64,000 nt of DNA from Glossina fuscipes (GCF_014805625.2 NW_023998423.1:3587722-3651721); one strand, 5' to 3'. Shown: positions 46,495-59,099, numbered from the stretch's first letter. The notes: generated by a model from the letters alone, not told the origin. Numbers and translations are program-made.

Positions 46495-47770
46495 TTCTGC
46501 GCACTCTAATCAATTATTAAATATAATTAACAATGTCTCCGCCAAAAAACTTAATATAAAAACCTTACGGTGCTTACAACAAAAAAATGAAGAATTTAAG
46601 CTAAGAACTTATATGTTATATCATTTTCGTTACTGCGCCATATTTGACCTAACTGTTAAATATGTAAATACAACCATCATTTCCAAAGTTTATTCATGCG
46701 TTCATGGGTTAAACAAAAGACTTAAGAAACAAACTTGAATTGTATGAAATATAAGAATCTCTTCTTGACACTAAGAATAGCAATAATTTAATCGATAGGC
46801 AAAGTCACGTTGTGTTAAATGAAACCATTGGAATGTCTGGAATTATTGTAATATGCTTTATCAAAAACAACCAGTAACGCTGTTTATGGTTGAGCTGTTT
46901 ATCGCGAGATAATTTTAATGAAAAAACGAGAAAATGTTGAAGATTCATAACAATGGCTTCAGTAACCTACATTTAAATGAGATTAAGCGAACAATATGTT
47001 TTAATGAAACAGGTTTGATTTTTCGTAGTTTAAAATCAAAGGATCTATAAATTTTATCGCTTATTGAAGATTTCCTGCTTCTGCTCATTTGTTAAGTTTT
47101 CGAATAACTACACTTTTGGCTTTTTCTCTGTCTAGCTAACAGCTGCTACTGTTTAAAGCAATATGGTCAAACGTTATACTGAAAATATTATGTCATCGGA
47201 TGACACACCTTTTTCTTGGCAGTCTGCGAATGTACACACGTAGAATGTGGAATGCAGAAAATGCTACTATGGTGTCCGAATTCGATAAGATCATTGTTCA
47301 TATCAAATTTTTATTATGCACAGGTTTGGACCAAGAAATATTAAAAATTAGGTCATTTTACCAGATGAAGATTCTGTTTACGTAGGAATGTTTATGTGGC
47401 AAGGGGTTCAAAAAGTGACCTTATCAGATCCTAATGTTTCACACCAATTTCACCCAAATACTATTATTCAGTGATTTCTCTCGCGAGATGTTAAAATTAG
47501 AATATCCTTTCGCATTATATGAGTCTGAAAAAATAATTTTCGTTCGTCCTTTGGCCGCAAGGCCAGTGTAGAAAATTTTTAAAATTTCGACTTATAGGTT
47601 GACATTATTTAGACACCAAACGGGCAGATGGATAGGTAAGCTGCGCTTAAAATAGATTAATATCAAGCCCTCGCAAGAACATAACATGCTCCTGTACTAC
47701 AAGCGGTGTAGTCTGCAGCTAATAGTAAAAATGTATACACAAAGTAAATAAATAGGAACAACGGAGTAAA
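46495..47770. other. Intergenic stretch, no gene seen
   Basis: AT-rich; the only frame of note (47200-47385, +) has no recognisable content. Confidence 0.5.
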
Positions 47771-47779
47771 CCAACCTAC

Positions 47780-48010
47780 AGTTATTCAAAAAAAGATGAT
47801 GTATGAAAAGTGGTTGAACAGGTTGTCGATCCGAACCATTCCCAAAATGTGCGATCGTTAGGTTGAACACAAGAATATAAGACGGACAGCCGGACTGACA
47901 AGTTTCGATCGACGATAGAAAAACAGTTGTCTGCCTTAAACCCTTCTGCTTGCTTTCTCATAAAATTGATGTCTCCTTGGACAACAACTGCTGTAGGGTG
48001 TACCAAAAAT
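47780..48010 (-). mobile_element. DINE-1-like fragment, inverted
   Basis: Minus strand: GGTACACCCTACAGCAGTTG, AAGGGTTTAAGGCAGACAAC, a TCGATCGAAACTTGTCAGTC segment, CGGCTGTCCGTCTTATATTC and TTGTGTTCAACCTAACGATC. The edge next to 48000 resembles the left palindrome region of the 23.5-kb copy. Confidence 0.5.
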
Positions 48011-48014
48011 TAAT

Positions 48015-48678
48015 AGTAAAAACAAGCAAAGACAAATTAGGATATAAGAAAAATAGCAATACATTTTTTCGAAAACTATTGTTTGCTCACCAAGATTAAA
48101 GTCGCTTTTAATATTTCTTTTTTTTTTCATTGTCTTGTGAAACAATTACAAAGCTTCAAGCAAAATAAATAAATAAAATAAGTAAATTACCATACAAAAT
48201 ATATAAACTCACGAAAAAAAAAAAAAAAAATATAATCTAAATATAATAAAATCTTCTTAAAAAATACGGTTCATCATATCGAAAAGTCATCTGGTGACGA
48301 AGTAAAAAAAATGGAAAAGTGAACCAATAAAAGAAATCAAACAGTTATAAGAAGAACAAAAATAAACGAATAAATAAAAAAATAAAAGAAAGCTAACGTT
48401 TTAAGGCTAAATTAATTGTAATAATAATAAAATAACATTTTAAAAAGAAAAGGTTAACTACAACCACAAACTCGTGTAGTGTGAAAGGCAAGTCACAATT
48501 CACATATAGTAATGAAGATGTTTTATGAACCACCTCAAAAAACAATATTGCTTATTAGAAATATAAAAATGCATAAATGAGAAGCAAATACTGACAAGCA
48601 AATAACTTTATTAACGAAAAAAATAATTTTTTTATCGCAAAAAGTAAAAGTAAAAATTTGCGCTAAAGTGTCTTTATT

Positions 48679-48709
<31 letters not shown>

Positions 48710-50115
48710 CCTTTTAACATCACATATACGGTAATAAAGTTTAATATGATGAAGAGACAGACGTAACATACTCTTAGAAGATTGTTTGGTTCAAGTTTCA
48801 AGTAAATATACTTAAGATAAACAATTTAATGAAATGATTCCGAATGAAAAAGAAAATGTTTTAATGCTCGACTTGGAATCCGGTTTACGAAAACTTGAAC
48901 TTCAAGCCTACAGGCATTAGTTAAACGATTTGATTATCTAATGATCTTCTTACGAGAGAAATGAGAACGTGTACGGCGGCACGCGTTAAGAATTTCATGA
49001 GAATTGTTAGCAACCAACCGTCCCGTAAAGCAATAAATTTCATTTATTCATTAAATTATTTCAAAATAAAAAAAGAACAAAAAATATTTCGTGTTTTTAT
49101 TCTTTTTTCTTATGTTTTCTAAGCCATTAGAAATGTGCTCTTACGAAACGAAATTAATTTTATTACCAAACGATACCTTCCATTTGAACGCAACGCATCT
49201 TTAGAGTACCTTTTCGGAGGCCGCTCGAAGTTGCCTTCATACGGTTGATTGTTGTTTTCAAATGTAAATTTCAGAACGAAAGCTAAATATACGGAATTGT
49301 CGTATATCGACTTACTTTTATATTCCATATTGATGTAGAAGATAGAACGTTTGATAGAGTTGAAAATACGATGAAATAACTGTATCTTTAAAATTTTAAG
49401 TAAAATTTAACCATCGCCGTGAACTTGTGCTTGAAAGACCAATGAATAATGAAAGCCTTAAACTTTCTAATTTAGTATAATAACAATAATTAAATATTCA
49501 TAAAAATGACGATTTTACGATCTCTTTCTTTACGATAAATATTTCAGCGTCTACCTCTGTGTTTAACATAAAGCCATTCCTGATGAATATTCATGCGTAA
49601 CCTTTAACTTGCCTACATCATTTAACATTTCATCAATCGTCATCGGCAAACAGCAATTTTTGATTGATTCAACTGTGGGTGTAGGCGTAATGATTTCTGA
49701 AGTTCGCTGCCATTTCATAAAAAAAAATATAAAAAATATGTAAGAAAGTAATAAGCGTTTAGGTAGGTAAGCAAGTAAGAAGGTGAGACGCGTGACAACT
49801 TAAGGTCATTGCGAATTTTGTAGAAACGTTGTTTTGGCGCAGGAAAGCAGCAAAACAGGAACTTGCGAGCAAAACGCGTTCGAGGAAAGCGAATGAGAAA
49901 AATTGCCTGAAGACTGCAGGACATTTTTATAACTCCGGAAAGAAAGGAATCAATTCCAAGATTAAAAGTAGGATGAGCACTACTAACTAAAACTACCGGT
50001 TTTTTTTCTAAAAGATAGAATAGTCAGTCGATGAGTACAGTCGCTTGTTCAAATGCAATACTTTATTAACATTTAATTCTCTAGAAGCTTTCAAGATTTC
50101 TTTCTTCCGTACCAT
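48015..50115. other. Intergenic stretch with homopolymer runs, no gene seen
   Basis: Very AT-rich. It holds a T-run at about 48681-48709 and A-runs near 48215. The frame 48535-48801 (-) crosses the T-run and is not supported. Confidence 0.5.
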
Positions 50116-50119
50116 TGTA

Positions 50120-50460
50120 CTACGGTGTCCGAAAAATAAGGTGAATTTTGCTTACAACCAAAAAAATCTTTTTGTATTCCTTGTTAACCATTTGGCCTAA
50201 GGGGAGGAATTCAGTCGTTTTTCCGATCTGGGTTCGATATTCCCTCGATTGATCGATTATTTCCGTATGCGTCGTATGCGTAGATCCAAGTCTCGCTTCC
50301 TGTAACAATCGCAAACGAAATTCATTCAAAAAGTGTGTAACTTTCACAAAGTGTGTAAGATTTTGTTTGCAGCTGGATGTAGGAAGCATAGAATTCTCAA
50401 AAATCCATTGGATTCTGTTGAAATAGTACGCACAAGGCAACTTTTGCTCGCTTATACACA
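50120..50460 (-). pseudogene. Mariner-like transposase fossil (first catalytic Asp region)
   Basis: On the minus strand one frame gives IVTGSETWIYAYD (about 50268-50309), and the next frame gives IIDQSREYR and then EFLPLGQMVNKEY (about 50171-50213). Mariner transposases carry TGDETWIYxYDPET, then SxEYR, then EFLPxGQTVNKEYY in this order. The frame shifts between blocks, and the catalytic Asp of TGDETW is Ser here, so the copy is dead. No terminal repeats were located. Confidence 0.75.
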
Positions 50461-50464
50461 CATT

Positions 50465-51505
50465 TCAAAACCTTAAATGCTTTTTCGTGAAACTGTTTAG
50501 CTTACAGTCGCTGTAACTCCTTATAAAGTCAGACAAGTAAACACTCGTGTCCATATATATCGCTTAAATCTCTCTTCAATACTATGCTATACTATGCATG
50601 CTATTAGAGAGTAATTAGTAGAGTAGCGGATCGCAATGACTTTATGATTCTTTTGTATTAAGCTCTTACTCGTATGATTTTTGACATCTTTAAATACGTA
50701 TTTCGTTATCGATTAAAGCCTGTCTCAGTTTTGAAGTATTTTTGCACCCCAATGACCTTTAAAGCAACATTAAAACTCTATACGCTAATTGAAGTATGCA
50801 ACATAAAGCAGAAACATGTAAAATGTGCAACGCTAACCACGGGTTCTTTACTTCAGAGATAACAAGATTGCCTCCTTCGCAATTGCTTTGCTAAATCAGC
50901 CTCTGGGCGTTGCAAGCCGTGGTCTCATCTTAAGCTTCACTACTTAATTATTTCAGATAAATTCTAAAATTCTTATAGCTATCGTACCGAGTAACACCCA
51001 GAGATAAAACTTTTATAACATGTGGGATCAACAGTGCAACGTTATTAAAGAAACTATCAGTTAATCGCAGTTTCTTAATTAACAACTGAGAAGATGATGG
51101 TGATTGAAGCTCATAAATTAGTCGTTACATTTGAAAATGTTATATGTCTGTTCTTCAGAAACGAATAACTTAATAGAAAGACTTCCATTGATATGTATTT
51201 CAAAAATATTTATATTTACATCAAGAAAAAAAATTTATATCTATGAATAAATAAGAATAAATTATGAAACATTTTTACTTTACATTTTTGCTGTTCCCGA
51301 AAGTGACACACGGCAACTAAAACTCTATTATTTTTCAATAATTTTGCATGGACTTCTATTTGATTAAAGAGCGTTTAAAAATTTGATTTGATTTAAAGGC
51401 GAATCCTTTGAAACTTTATCAGATAAAGCAATTCGTGTGCATTACTTGGATATGTAAGGAATCAAGTTCTTGATTTTCTCTCGGTATTATATTAAAGCCA
51501 AACCG
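50465..51505. other. Intergenic stretch, no gene seen
   Basis: AT-rich; no supported coding region or clear repeat. Confidence 0.5.
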
Positions 51506-51509
51506 TAGA

Positions 51510-51785
51510 CCTATAGAATTCGTATAACGCCCAGAACAAATTGATCGCCCAGACAATTGATATCTTTTACTGTACCGATCAATTCTGAATCACTTTCTGA
51601 ACCTATTTAAGATTGTCTGTCCGTCTTGTGTTCTCGTATTCAATACACATGTCTCATTTTTGGGATATTTTGATGACGTTTGGCGTACCGGACCAACCTA
51701 AAAGTAGGTATTCGAACTAGACTTCATTTTGCTCTGCGCTATACTTGTTGTGTTAGCGAATACTATCCTTTTTTTTTTAATTTTC
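51510..51785 (+). mobile_element. DINE-1-like fragment
   Basis: TTTTACTGTACCGATCAATT, AGATTGTCTGTCCGTCTTGT (about 51609-51628), TTCTCGTATTCAATACACA and TTTTGATGACGTTTGGCGTA in family order, directly before a GACA-rich tract. Confidence 0.55.
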
Positions 51786-51829
51786 GGTTATAGTTGGCCT
51801 TAGTCAGTGTCTCGTATTAATTATCGCGA

Positions 51830-52525
51830 TTTTGAGAGAGCCAACTAATAGGCGAATTAATAGGGAAAGGGATATAGAGCAAACAAAGTAGAGAGAAAAA
51901 TGGAATGAATAGATAGGTGAACGCATCTAGAAAGGCCAATTGAAGGGGGAAAGTAATGAACAGGAACGCAGAAGGAAACAAATAAGTTAAAGCACAATAT
52001 AGCAAACGAATTCGCGAATGTCAAGATAGATGCGTGGACGAAAAAATGACAAGGCAGATGGAGGCGCTGTCCGATCGAGGAACTGAAAAAAGGATCAAAG
52101 TGTGAAAAAATGTAGGGAAAGTTAGAATATTATGTAAACAGCATGAAAAAGCAGTTAGAAGGAACAATAAATGTATAAATGGATGGACGGATTAAGACAC
52201 GTCAAGAATACACGAAAACAAAGACAGATGAATGAATCAGCAAATAGATAAATGGGCAGACTGAGGAATTGAAGGACAGACGGAAGGAAGAAAGTATAGA
52301 GATAGATGAACATAGCAGCGGACGGAATAAAGTATATATAATACATAGACAAACTTAAAAGCGGATGCACAAAAATGTGCAGATGGAAAATATGCCGGCA
52401 AATGAACAAATGGAGGCGGACGGATAGACGTACAGAGAAAAAACTGGTGAACAGAAACAGAGAGAAGAGGAGGAGTGAACTGAAAGGCGGACGGGTGGAC
52501 CGACGAATAACTTAGGCCAATTAAA
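51830..52525 (+). repeat. GACA/GATAGA-rich degenerate tract (longest)
   Basis: About 700 bp of irregular purine-rich words on the plus strand (GATAGGTGAACG, AAGATAGATGCGTGGACG, GGATGGACGGATT, GGACAGACGGAAGG, GGCGGACGGATAGACG, GCGGACGGGTGGACCGACG). It follows a DINE-1-like fragment by about 50 bp. Minus-strand frames 51817-52005 and 52155-52409 are shadows of the repeat. Confidence 0.6.
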
Positions 52526-52529
52526 GCGG

Positions 52530-54395
52530 TGCAATAAACGAAGTGAAACGACTAGTATATCCTCCTTCTAAACTAGGCTTATATGAAACTTTGTTATCAT
52601 TACTAAAAGAATCATTACCCTTTACCATAAAACTTGCTCACTTTTTTCTAATTACGTCAGATAATAGAATTATACCACAGTTCACTTAAACTTGCGATAT
52701 ACATAAATTTTTTTATGTACTCGCTAACGTTAAAACTAACAGTAATTGTTTATTATGTACAGATTGTGAAATTATATTATACAAAAAGGAGGAATACAGA
52801 ACTTTTAAATAAAATCTAAAAAAAAAAGAAAAAAAAACTGTAGCACGTAAACAAAAAGTTCTCATAAAATATTTAGAAAAAAAAAAAAAAACAAAAGCAA
52901 CGGAAAATTAATTCACACAGACAATAAATTATTTAAAGTGCAGTCACTCGCAATATGATGGCAGTGTGTTGGTAGGGATGGTAGTGCTCGTGCTCGTAGT
53001 TGTGGTGTATATACAAATATAAATATATATATATATATATATGTGTCTACGGTTTTATACGCAGGAATCATGATAGTATTGCTTTAAAGCGCACATACGC
53101 TGTGCGCAAGTATGTGTGCGCTACGATTCGGTTATTAATTATTCGCTTGCAATTATGCTTCGCGATCGCGTGTTTAAAGTTAAGTTCTAAAAAAATGCAT
53201 AAATTAACGAATACAACGATAGAAAAATGAAAATTTCAAATATTATTAATATTATTGTTGTTCTTAAAAAGAGAAGAATGGAAAAAAAAAAAAAAAAAAA
53301 AAAAAAAACAAAGATAACTTAGTGTTAGATAGTGTTGTTGTAATATAGTTAGCTATCATACATAAGTTTTAGAATACACTATGCATTTGTAATAAAATGT
53401 TCAAAATTTTCATCTGTTGATTGCATTTGAGTCGTAGCTGGGTAACGTTACACTTGAGAGGTTATTATAAATTCTATTATAAATTCTATTATATATTTTA
53501 GTTAGTTTTATACTAATGTCTGCCACTAACTTCAGACAATAGGCGCTTGCACACCGACAAACGTAACTTATGCTTATAATATTAATTTTAATTAAATACA
53601 CATAAATGCATTATTTATTTTATATGCATCGGTGTGTTTGTGTGTATGTGTGCGTATATATATATATAAATATATATATAAATAAATAAAAGAAATGATC
53701 ACGCACCTTAACACATACTAGATACTGATTACGTGAAGATATACACTGACAGACTACGACTGGATTGCTCTGCCCTTTCCGAGACTTACAAATGGTAGTT
53801 AGTTAACATATTTAAATTATTTAATATAAACTAAAAAATTCAAACAAAAACAAAAATGCGTTTATCTTAAACTTACAAATCATTATTTAGCATAAGAAAT
53901 ATTGCTTGCAGCCGTCGTCCGTTCTGCTTATAAAACGAATATTTTTGTGTTTTGTACATAACTTTGAACATAAAAATTTATTAAGAAAAGAAGAGAACCA
54001 AAAAAAAAAAAAAAAAGAGGAAAAAAGAAAAACCCAAGTAAAAGCTTAAAAGAGTGCGAATTGGGCAACAGCGAGACTCTGTTGAATGTTCAATAAAGAC
54101 GCAGCTCACGTCATAATGCGAGACTTTATTATCCCCATCAACGCTATCTCATCGCGAGAGAAGAGAGACGACTTCTATTCATTTGACTTCCTGAGCGAGC
54201 ATTAATTGTCTTTTTTTAACGGTCTCCCTATTAGTCATCCTGATTTGAAAGCCGCCGTCACAAAAAAAATATATTCGCAAATGACGCGATTATGGATCTT
54301 AATTTGGCAAATCTCTTACTTCTCTCAGATTGCTTTTGATTTTTTTCTTTTTTTTTTTTTTTTATCATTTTTTTATTGCAATTTTTTATACGTTC
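52530..54395. other. Intergenic stretch with A-runs and TA repeats, no gene seen
   Basis: Holds a TA run (about 53023-53042), an A-run of about 27 (53282-53308), an imperfect TA/TAAA region (about 53657-53692), a short ATTCTATTATAAATTCTATT direct repeat near 53470-53495, and A-runs at 54001-54035. Confidence 0.5.
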
Positions 54396-54399
54396 GTGT

Positions 54400-54925
54400 A
54401 CGCTATTCAAATTTGCGCGGATGTGTACAACACCCACAAGGACTTGAGATAGACCGATCTTTGATTCTACCGATCGATACAGAATCATTTTCTCTGCCAA
54501 TCTAAGCTAAGCTTAAGCTGCAATTTCTGAGATGTTTTAATGAAATTTTGTACACTGATATACCTTGGCCCAGGAACTAACGCTATCGGAAATGTGAATG
54601 GTTTCGACTACTTTCCCCATGAAGCCTTATTATTTAAGTCAATACACAAATAACTGGAGAGTGATGTAGGGTCTTTAATTGTGGGCTATGGCCCACTATA
54701 ATGCTTTTGGGGTGTTTTTATGGTATATCAAATTTCATCGAAATATCTCAAGAATTGCCAGCTATAGGTTCAACACAAAACAACAAGACGGACGAACAGA
54801 TGTACAGACAAGTTTAGATCGACTCAGAAAGCGATTTTGAATGTTGATCTATCTCAAGCCTTCTGGCTGTCGCATACATCCGCACAAACGTAACATATTT
54901 TTGCATCACAGCTGGTGTAGGGTGT
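54400..54925. mobile_element. Tail-to-tail inverted pair of DINE-1-like sequences
   Basis: The left half (54400-54710, plus) has GCGGATGTGTACAACACCCA, GACTTGAGATAGACCGATCT, TACCGATCGATACAGAATCA, TGAAATTTTGTACACTGATA and a terminal hairpin GTGGGC (54681-54686) with GCCCAC (54691-54696), then ACTATAATGC. The right half (54715-54925) reads on the minus strand GTACACCCTACACCAGCTGT, GTGCGGATGTATGCGACAGC, GGCTTGAGATAGATCAAC, a CTTGTCTGTAC core and TATTTCGATGAAATTTGATA. Together they form a long imperfect inverted repeat with arms of about 200 bp or more. Confidence 0.65.
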
Positions 54926-54929
54926 ACAA

Positions 54930-57410
54930 AGTAGAGAACAAAGATAAAAGACGAACTGTTTTGAAAATTGTTCTGCACGTGCGACGTCTTATTTAAAAAG
55001 GTTATTATGCCGGATAACTACAATAAGCGCTCTGATCTAAGGTATTTAATGGTGAGCCATGTTCCACTGTAGCACTTATACTATTTTAAAGTTTATTTCG
55101 ATTTTTTATATTTTTTTATTATATATAGGAAAGTTTTTTTTATATTTCTTGCACATGCTTCTTTTTTACCACTTTTGTAACAGTATGTGTCTAACATATT
55201 GTGAGGGTGAACAGAGAGTGTGCGGAGAGAGCACGTTATGAAAAGGCTGAGATAACTGTACATGAGTTCTGCCCTAATGTTGCCCTATTACATTAATTAA
55301 ATTTGTTTAGGAAAAATTCCTGCTATTTACTCCGAGAAGGTAGGAGTAGGACACGTTAGCACCGTGTGATAACCGATCAGTACTTACAGCTCACTTGAGA
55401 AACGTCGGTTTGTCTTAGTTATTTTTATCTTGGCAAAGATGTTAAATGAAATTATTTACTTGTCGTCTTTATTGAATGAAATTAACTTCAGGCTCGTTTA
55501 TCCCTCTCTCGAGGACCTTTCTTCTCATGAAACTTAATGAATATAAATTCTAAACTAAAATCTTTAAACAATGTGGTCGAGTTACGATCCATCAATGTAC
55601 TTTGTGGTATTTTTAAGACCAATTGCCCCTAAGCTGCGATCACACATATGCACGTAAGGTGTTTATCATTCGTAAGAGAAGGGTCATATTTAAAAAAAAA
55701 AAAATAAAAAGCAATTAAAACCTATTAAAAGAGTAAACGGTGAGAAGCGAAAAAACATTTTTTTTTTTTTTTTTTTGGAACGTGTGAGCATAGAAATTTA
55801 AAGCGCTTTTTTGTACTGCATACTTGTCCACATAAAACTTCGTACTGGCTCCTGTGGAATGTTTTTATCATTTCCGACTTAATTTATTTTATCTTCATGG
55901 CAGTAATATATGCTATTCCCACTTTAACAATTGCACTTAACACTTTTTCTTCAATTTCTTACTATGTCCGTGTCGTCCTTGTTAAAGATTCTATTTGCTT
56001 TTTATTTCATTTGCTGAGCTGAGCGCAAACTTAACTATGAAGGTGCCTGATTATTCTGTGTTGGATTGCTATAAATCTGAATTGTGTTTTAGCTTTGGAA
56101 GTATTTCCCTAGTTATCCAACAGCTTGCAGTGATTAGGGACAAACCCATTGATTCGATTTGGTTGATTTTCGCGCTTGAAAATTTCCAACTTCTCTAAAG
56201 ATGATTGCTAACAATATTAACCGACAATATTGCGTAATAAATAAATAATTTATTTGAGAAACCATGCTCTAATATAAATAAAGTTAAATAAAAACCTCTC
56301 AACAAAGTAATCAAAAGTTAAGTGCATGTGAAAGTCTTTTTCTGTCTCTAGTTGTTAGGGAGAATGTGAAAAAATGTGAACAAACAATTTTATCAATTTT
56401 CCCCACCTTCCGTCTTTTTTTTCTGGAGGCAATCGATGGCTGGCAAGGCATCCTTATCTTTAATATGTATATTTAAACTACCTTCGAATGTTTCTTTTTT
56501 CATTAGTTTATCTCTGCAAATCGTCAGGCATAGAATTAGATGCATAAGATTTGAAGAAACTGGTGGGTGTTTGCTTAGGATTGTGACGACCATTACAAAT
56601 GCGCTGCATTTGCGTGAATAATTTATAATTTATTTTCAGTTTTTTTTTTCAATAAAATTCTTAACAGACTAACGGCACGCAATAACGTGATTCCACCTAA
56701 ACTAAATTGATTTAAGCAGCACTCACAACATGTATGCATTAATAGGTATGTAAATAAACTCGCTGCAGTCTTTCTGCTTGCTTTGTATAATATGCTACTA
56801 CTACTACTAATAAACACCTGCCACGATAATCTCTTCCGAAATTCTTGATATACGGTAGACATGGGTGTTCGTACAGCACAAATTGCTCTTACTTACAAGT
56901 TGTCGCTCAAAGTATATCAATGTGTAAAACGAGGCATGTCAGTTACGACCATGCATTTCAGTTTGATATAAACTAGAAAAAATGCTGGGAAAGCTGGAGT
57001 TACGGAAGTCATTAAATTGGCTTGGATCGATGATGCGATAACCTTCAAATAGTTAGAAAGAGTCAGTCTGCGAGATTTCGTTGAAAAAATTTTTGTCCTG
57101 AAGTGAAGTTCAACTTGGGCTGGGTCCTTCTATGCCGATTGAGGATAATCCTCCGAGCATGTTTCCCTTTGATTAGATCTGAGTAAAATCGATGCAGTCA
57201 ATCGATTGCAATTCTGCAAACTTAAAGATGTGTGAAAATAGATCTGTAACTATTTCATCTCGAAAACCTAAGATCATCCGTACGCCACTCCATATTTTGT
57301 GAATATTTCAGTTATTAAGCTTTGTAAGAAGTTTACTTTAAATGTTATTATTATTATTGTTATTAAAATTAATTTACATTATATGAAAAATGTTAATTAT
57401 ATAAAAAAAT
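54930..57410. other. Intergenic stretch, no gene seen
   Basis: Includes a likely DINE-1-like 3' end fragment at about 55035-55085 (TTTAATGGTGAGCCATGTTC then CACTGTAGCACTT), plus A/T homopolymers near 55690 and 55760. No coding frame is supported. Confidence 0.45.
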
Positions 57411-57414
57411 CAGA

Positions 57415-57490
57415 GAAACAAATTCGAACTCTAAAATCTTAAAGCACTAGCATCTAAGGCTATCGTCTTTATTAAAAACTCTATCGCATT
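57415..57490 (-). repeat. tRNA-like / SINE-head candidate
   Basis: On the minus strand, CGATAGCCTTAGATGCTAGT (A-box-like) is followed about 30 bases after the box start by GAGTTCGAATTT (B-box-like). It does not fold as a full tRNA with an acceptor stem that I can see, so it is read as a tRNA-derived repeat. Confidence 0.35.
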
Positions 57491-57494
57491 TGAG

Positions 57495-58365
57495 ACGCAC
57501 TCTAGCTGACGACCATTGTTGTTGTTAGTTGAGCTTCTTTGCCTACTCGACCATTTAGCCGGATATATGTTAAATATGTTTGAATGTTATCAGAAAACAA
57601 ATACAGAGAATTTGTTTGCACACCTAATCTGCGTTATTTGAAATTTAAATTTTCTAACAATAAGCATTGCTTACTTAACTTGCAGAGAATCGACTTGAAT
57701 TTAGCTAAAAGCGGATTTTTATCCAGAAAAAAAAAAATTTACTTATCCAAGTTTTAGTTATACAACAAATGATTGGAAAAGAAACCTTGAAATCAATTGG
57801 AAACAAGTAACAACAACTAGCATTATTAAAATTAAAAAATATTATTCACTTTTATAACTTTTTTATGCCTCACCTTTACGTTACAAGCAAGCAAAATAGA
57901 ATTATGGTCGAGGAAGGCCGACCTTTAAATACCTTGCACTTCTAATGCGCCTCGTCGTTGCAAACACTAAAAATTATATCTTATTTTCCCTTATGTAGAA
58001 GGGGAGGTTCAAAACTTCAACTGACTTTAGAAATTTCATTCTCTTCCTATCTAGAATGCTATCATCTTTCATCTGCTTTCGTCGTAAAGTATTTTTGCCA
58101 AATGAAGAGTAAAAAATGCTTATTTTTTATGAGAATCCTTATGTGCGATGTGACCTTGATAAACACATCTGTGTGGTACAAAGTTGATAAAGTGAGTTGT
58201 TAACTCACATTATGTCACATTCACCGTAAAATACTAAAAATTTGTTTTTTTTTACTTATGTAGGCTTATTGGATCATAAAATTTGCCCATGGCATCCATA
58301 TTTTTTATATCACTTTGATCTGTTGTTTATTTTATTTTTTTCTTAATATGACCATTCACTCACGG
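57495..58365. other. Intergenic stretch, no gene seen
   Basis: AT-rich; the frame 57958-58203 (+) has no recognisable domain. Confidence 0.5.
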
Positions 58366-58369
58366 GATG

Positions 58370-58640
58370 TGCCCCCTACTCGGATAACACGGTGATTGCC
58401 AGCAAGGAGACCGAAATGAGAAAGAAACAGGGAGGTGATGGCCGCAGCACAGTGCAGCTATGCCCAATTCGATGCCTTTACCGACTGAGCGTTAATTATA
58501 GCCACGACTAAAGAAAACTCCACCGCACTTGAGATTTGAACCCGCGAATAGTACTTCCCAGCGATTTTTGCTAAGAAGTATTGAAAACTTCGAATTTTTT
58601 TTTTTAAAGCGACCCCTATGAGAAGTGCGTGTGCTAAACG
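58370..58640 (-). repeat. tRNA-related repeat candidate with B-box-like motif
   Basis: Minus strand: TCGCGGGTTCAAATCTCAAG (about 58527-58546) with GTGCGGTGGAG after it, then CGCTCAGTCGGTAAAGGC (about 58475-58492), then GC-richer sequence to 58370. GGGTTCAAATCTC is shared with the sha-intron SINE candidate at 41.6 kb, and CGCTCAGTCGNTAA is shared with its flank but in the opposite sense. The block is less AT-rich than its neighbours. Confidence 0.4.
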
Positions 58641-58644
58641 TCGC

Positions 58645-59095
58645 AAAATATTTAGAAATTTACGGGACGTTAGGCTCTTAGATGAACAGTCAAGATTAAA
58701 TCACTTTGAAGAATCGGATCGGTTCGATCGGATTGATCGATTTAGTTGGTGTAGAATATAAACATTTTAAAAATTAAGAAAAGGAATTGTTTTTATTCTA
58801 CAATTTAGAGTAGAAGTGGTCGATTCTTTCCATTTTTATGCAGAGCCTGTGGTGTAACCAACAAAAAATATGGTCAAATTTGCATGTGTTTGTCTACCCC
58901 TTAGGAAGTCTATGAGTAGCGAGCATGGAAACAAATTTTTGGCTTTTTAGGACAGATATATCCTCCGTTTCGATTATACTGTATGTCGTAGCTGTGTTGT
59001 TTTTGATCAATTTGGGCCGTTTTAGGTACCAATTTTAATGTATTTGCCATATGTGCAGATCACACTATAACGTTTACAAACTGGAAGGATGTTCC
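58645..59095. other. Intergenic stretch, no gene seen
   Basis: Nothing coding. A TCGGATCGGTTCGATCGGATTG stretch near 58713-58735 is locally repetitive. Confidence 0.45.
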
Positions 59096-59099
59096 TCAC

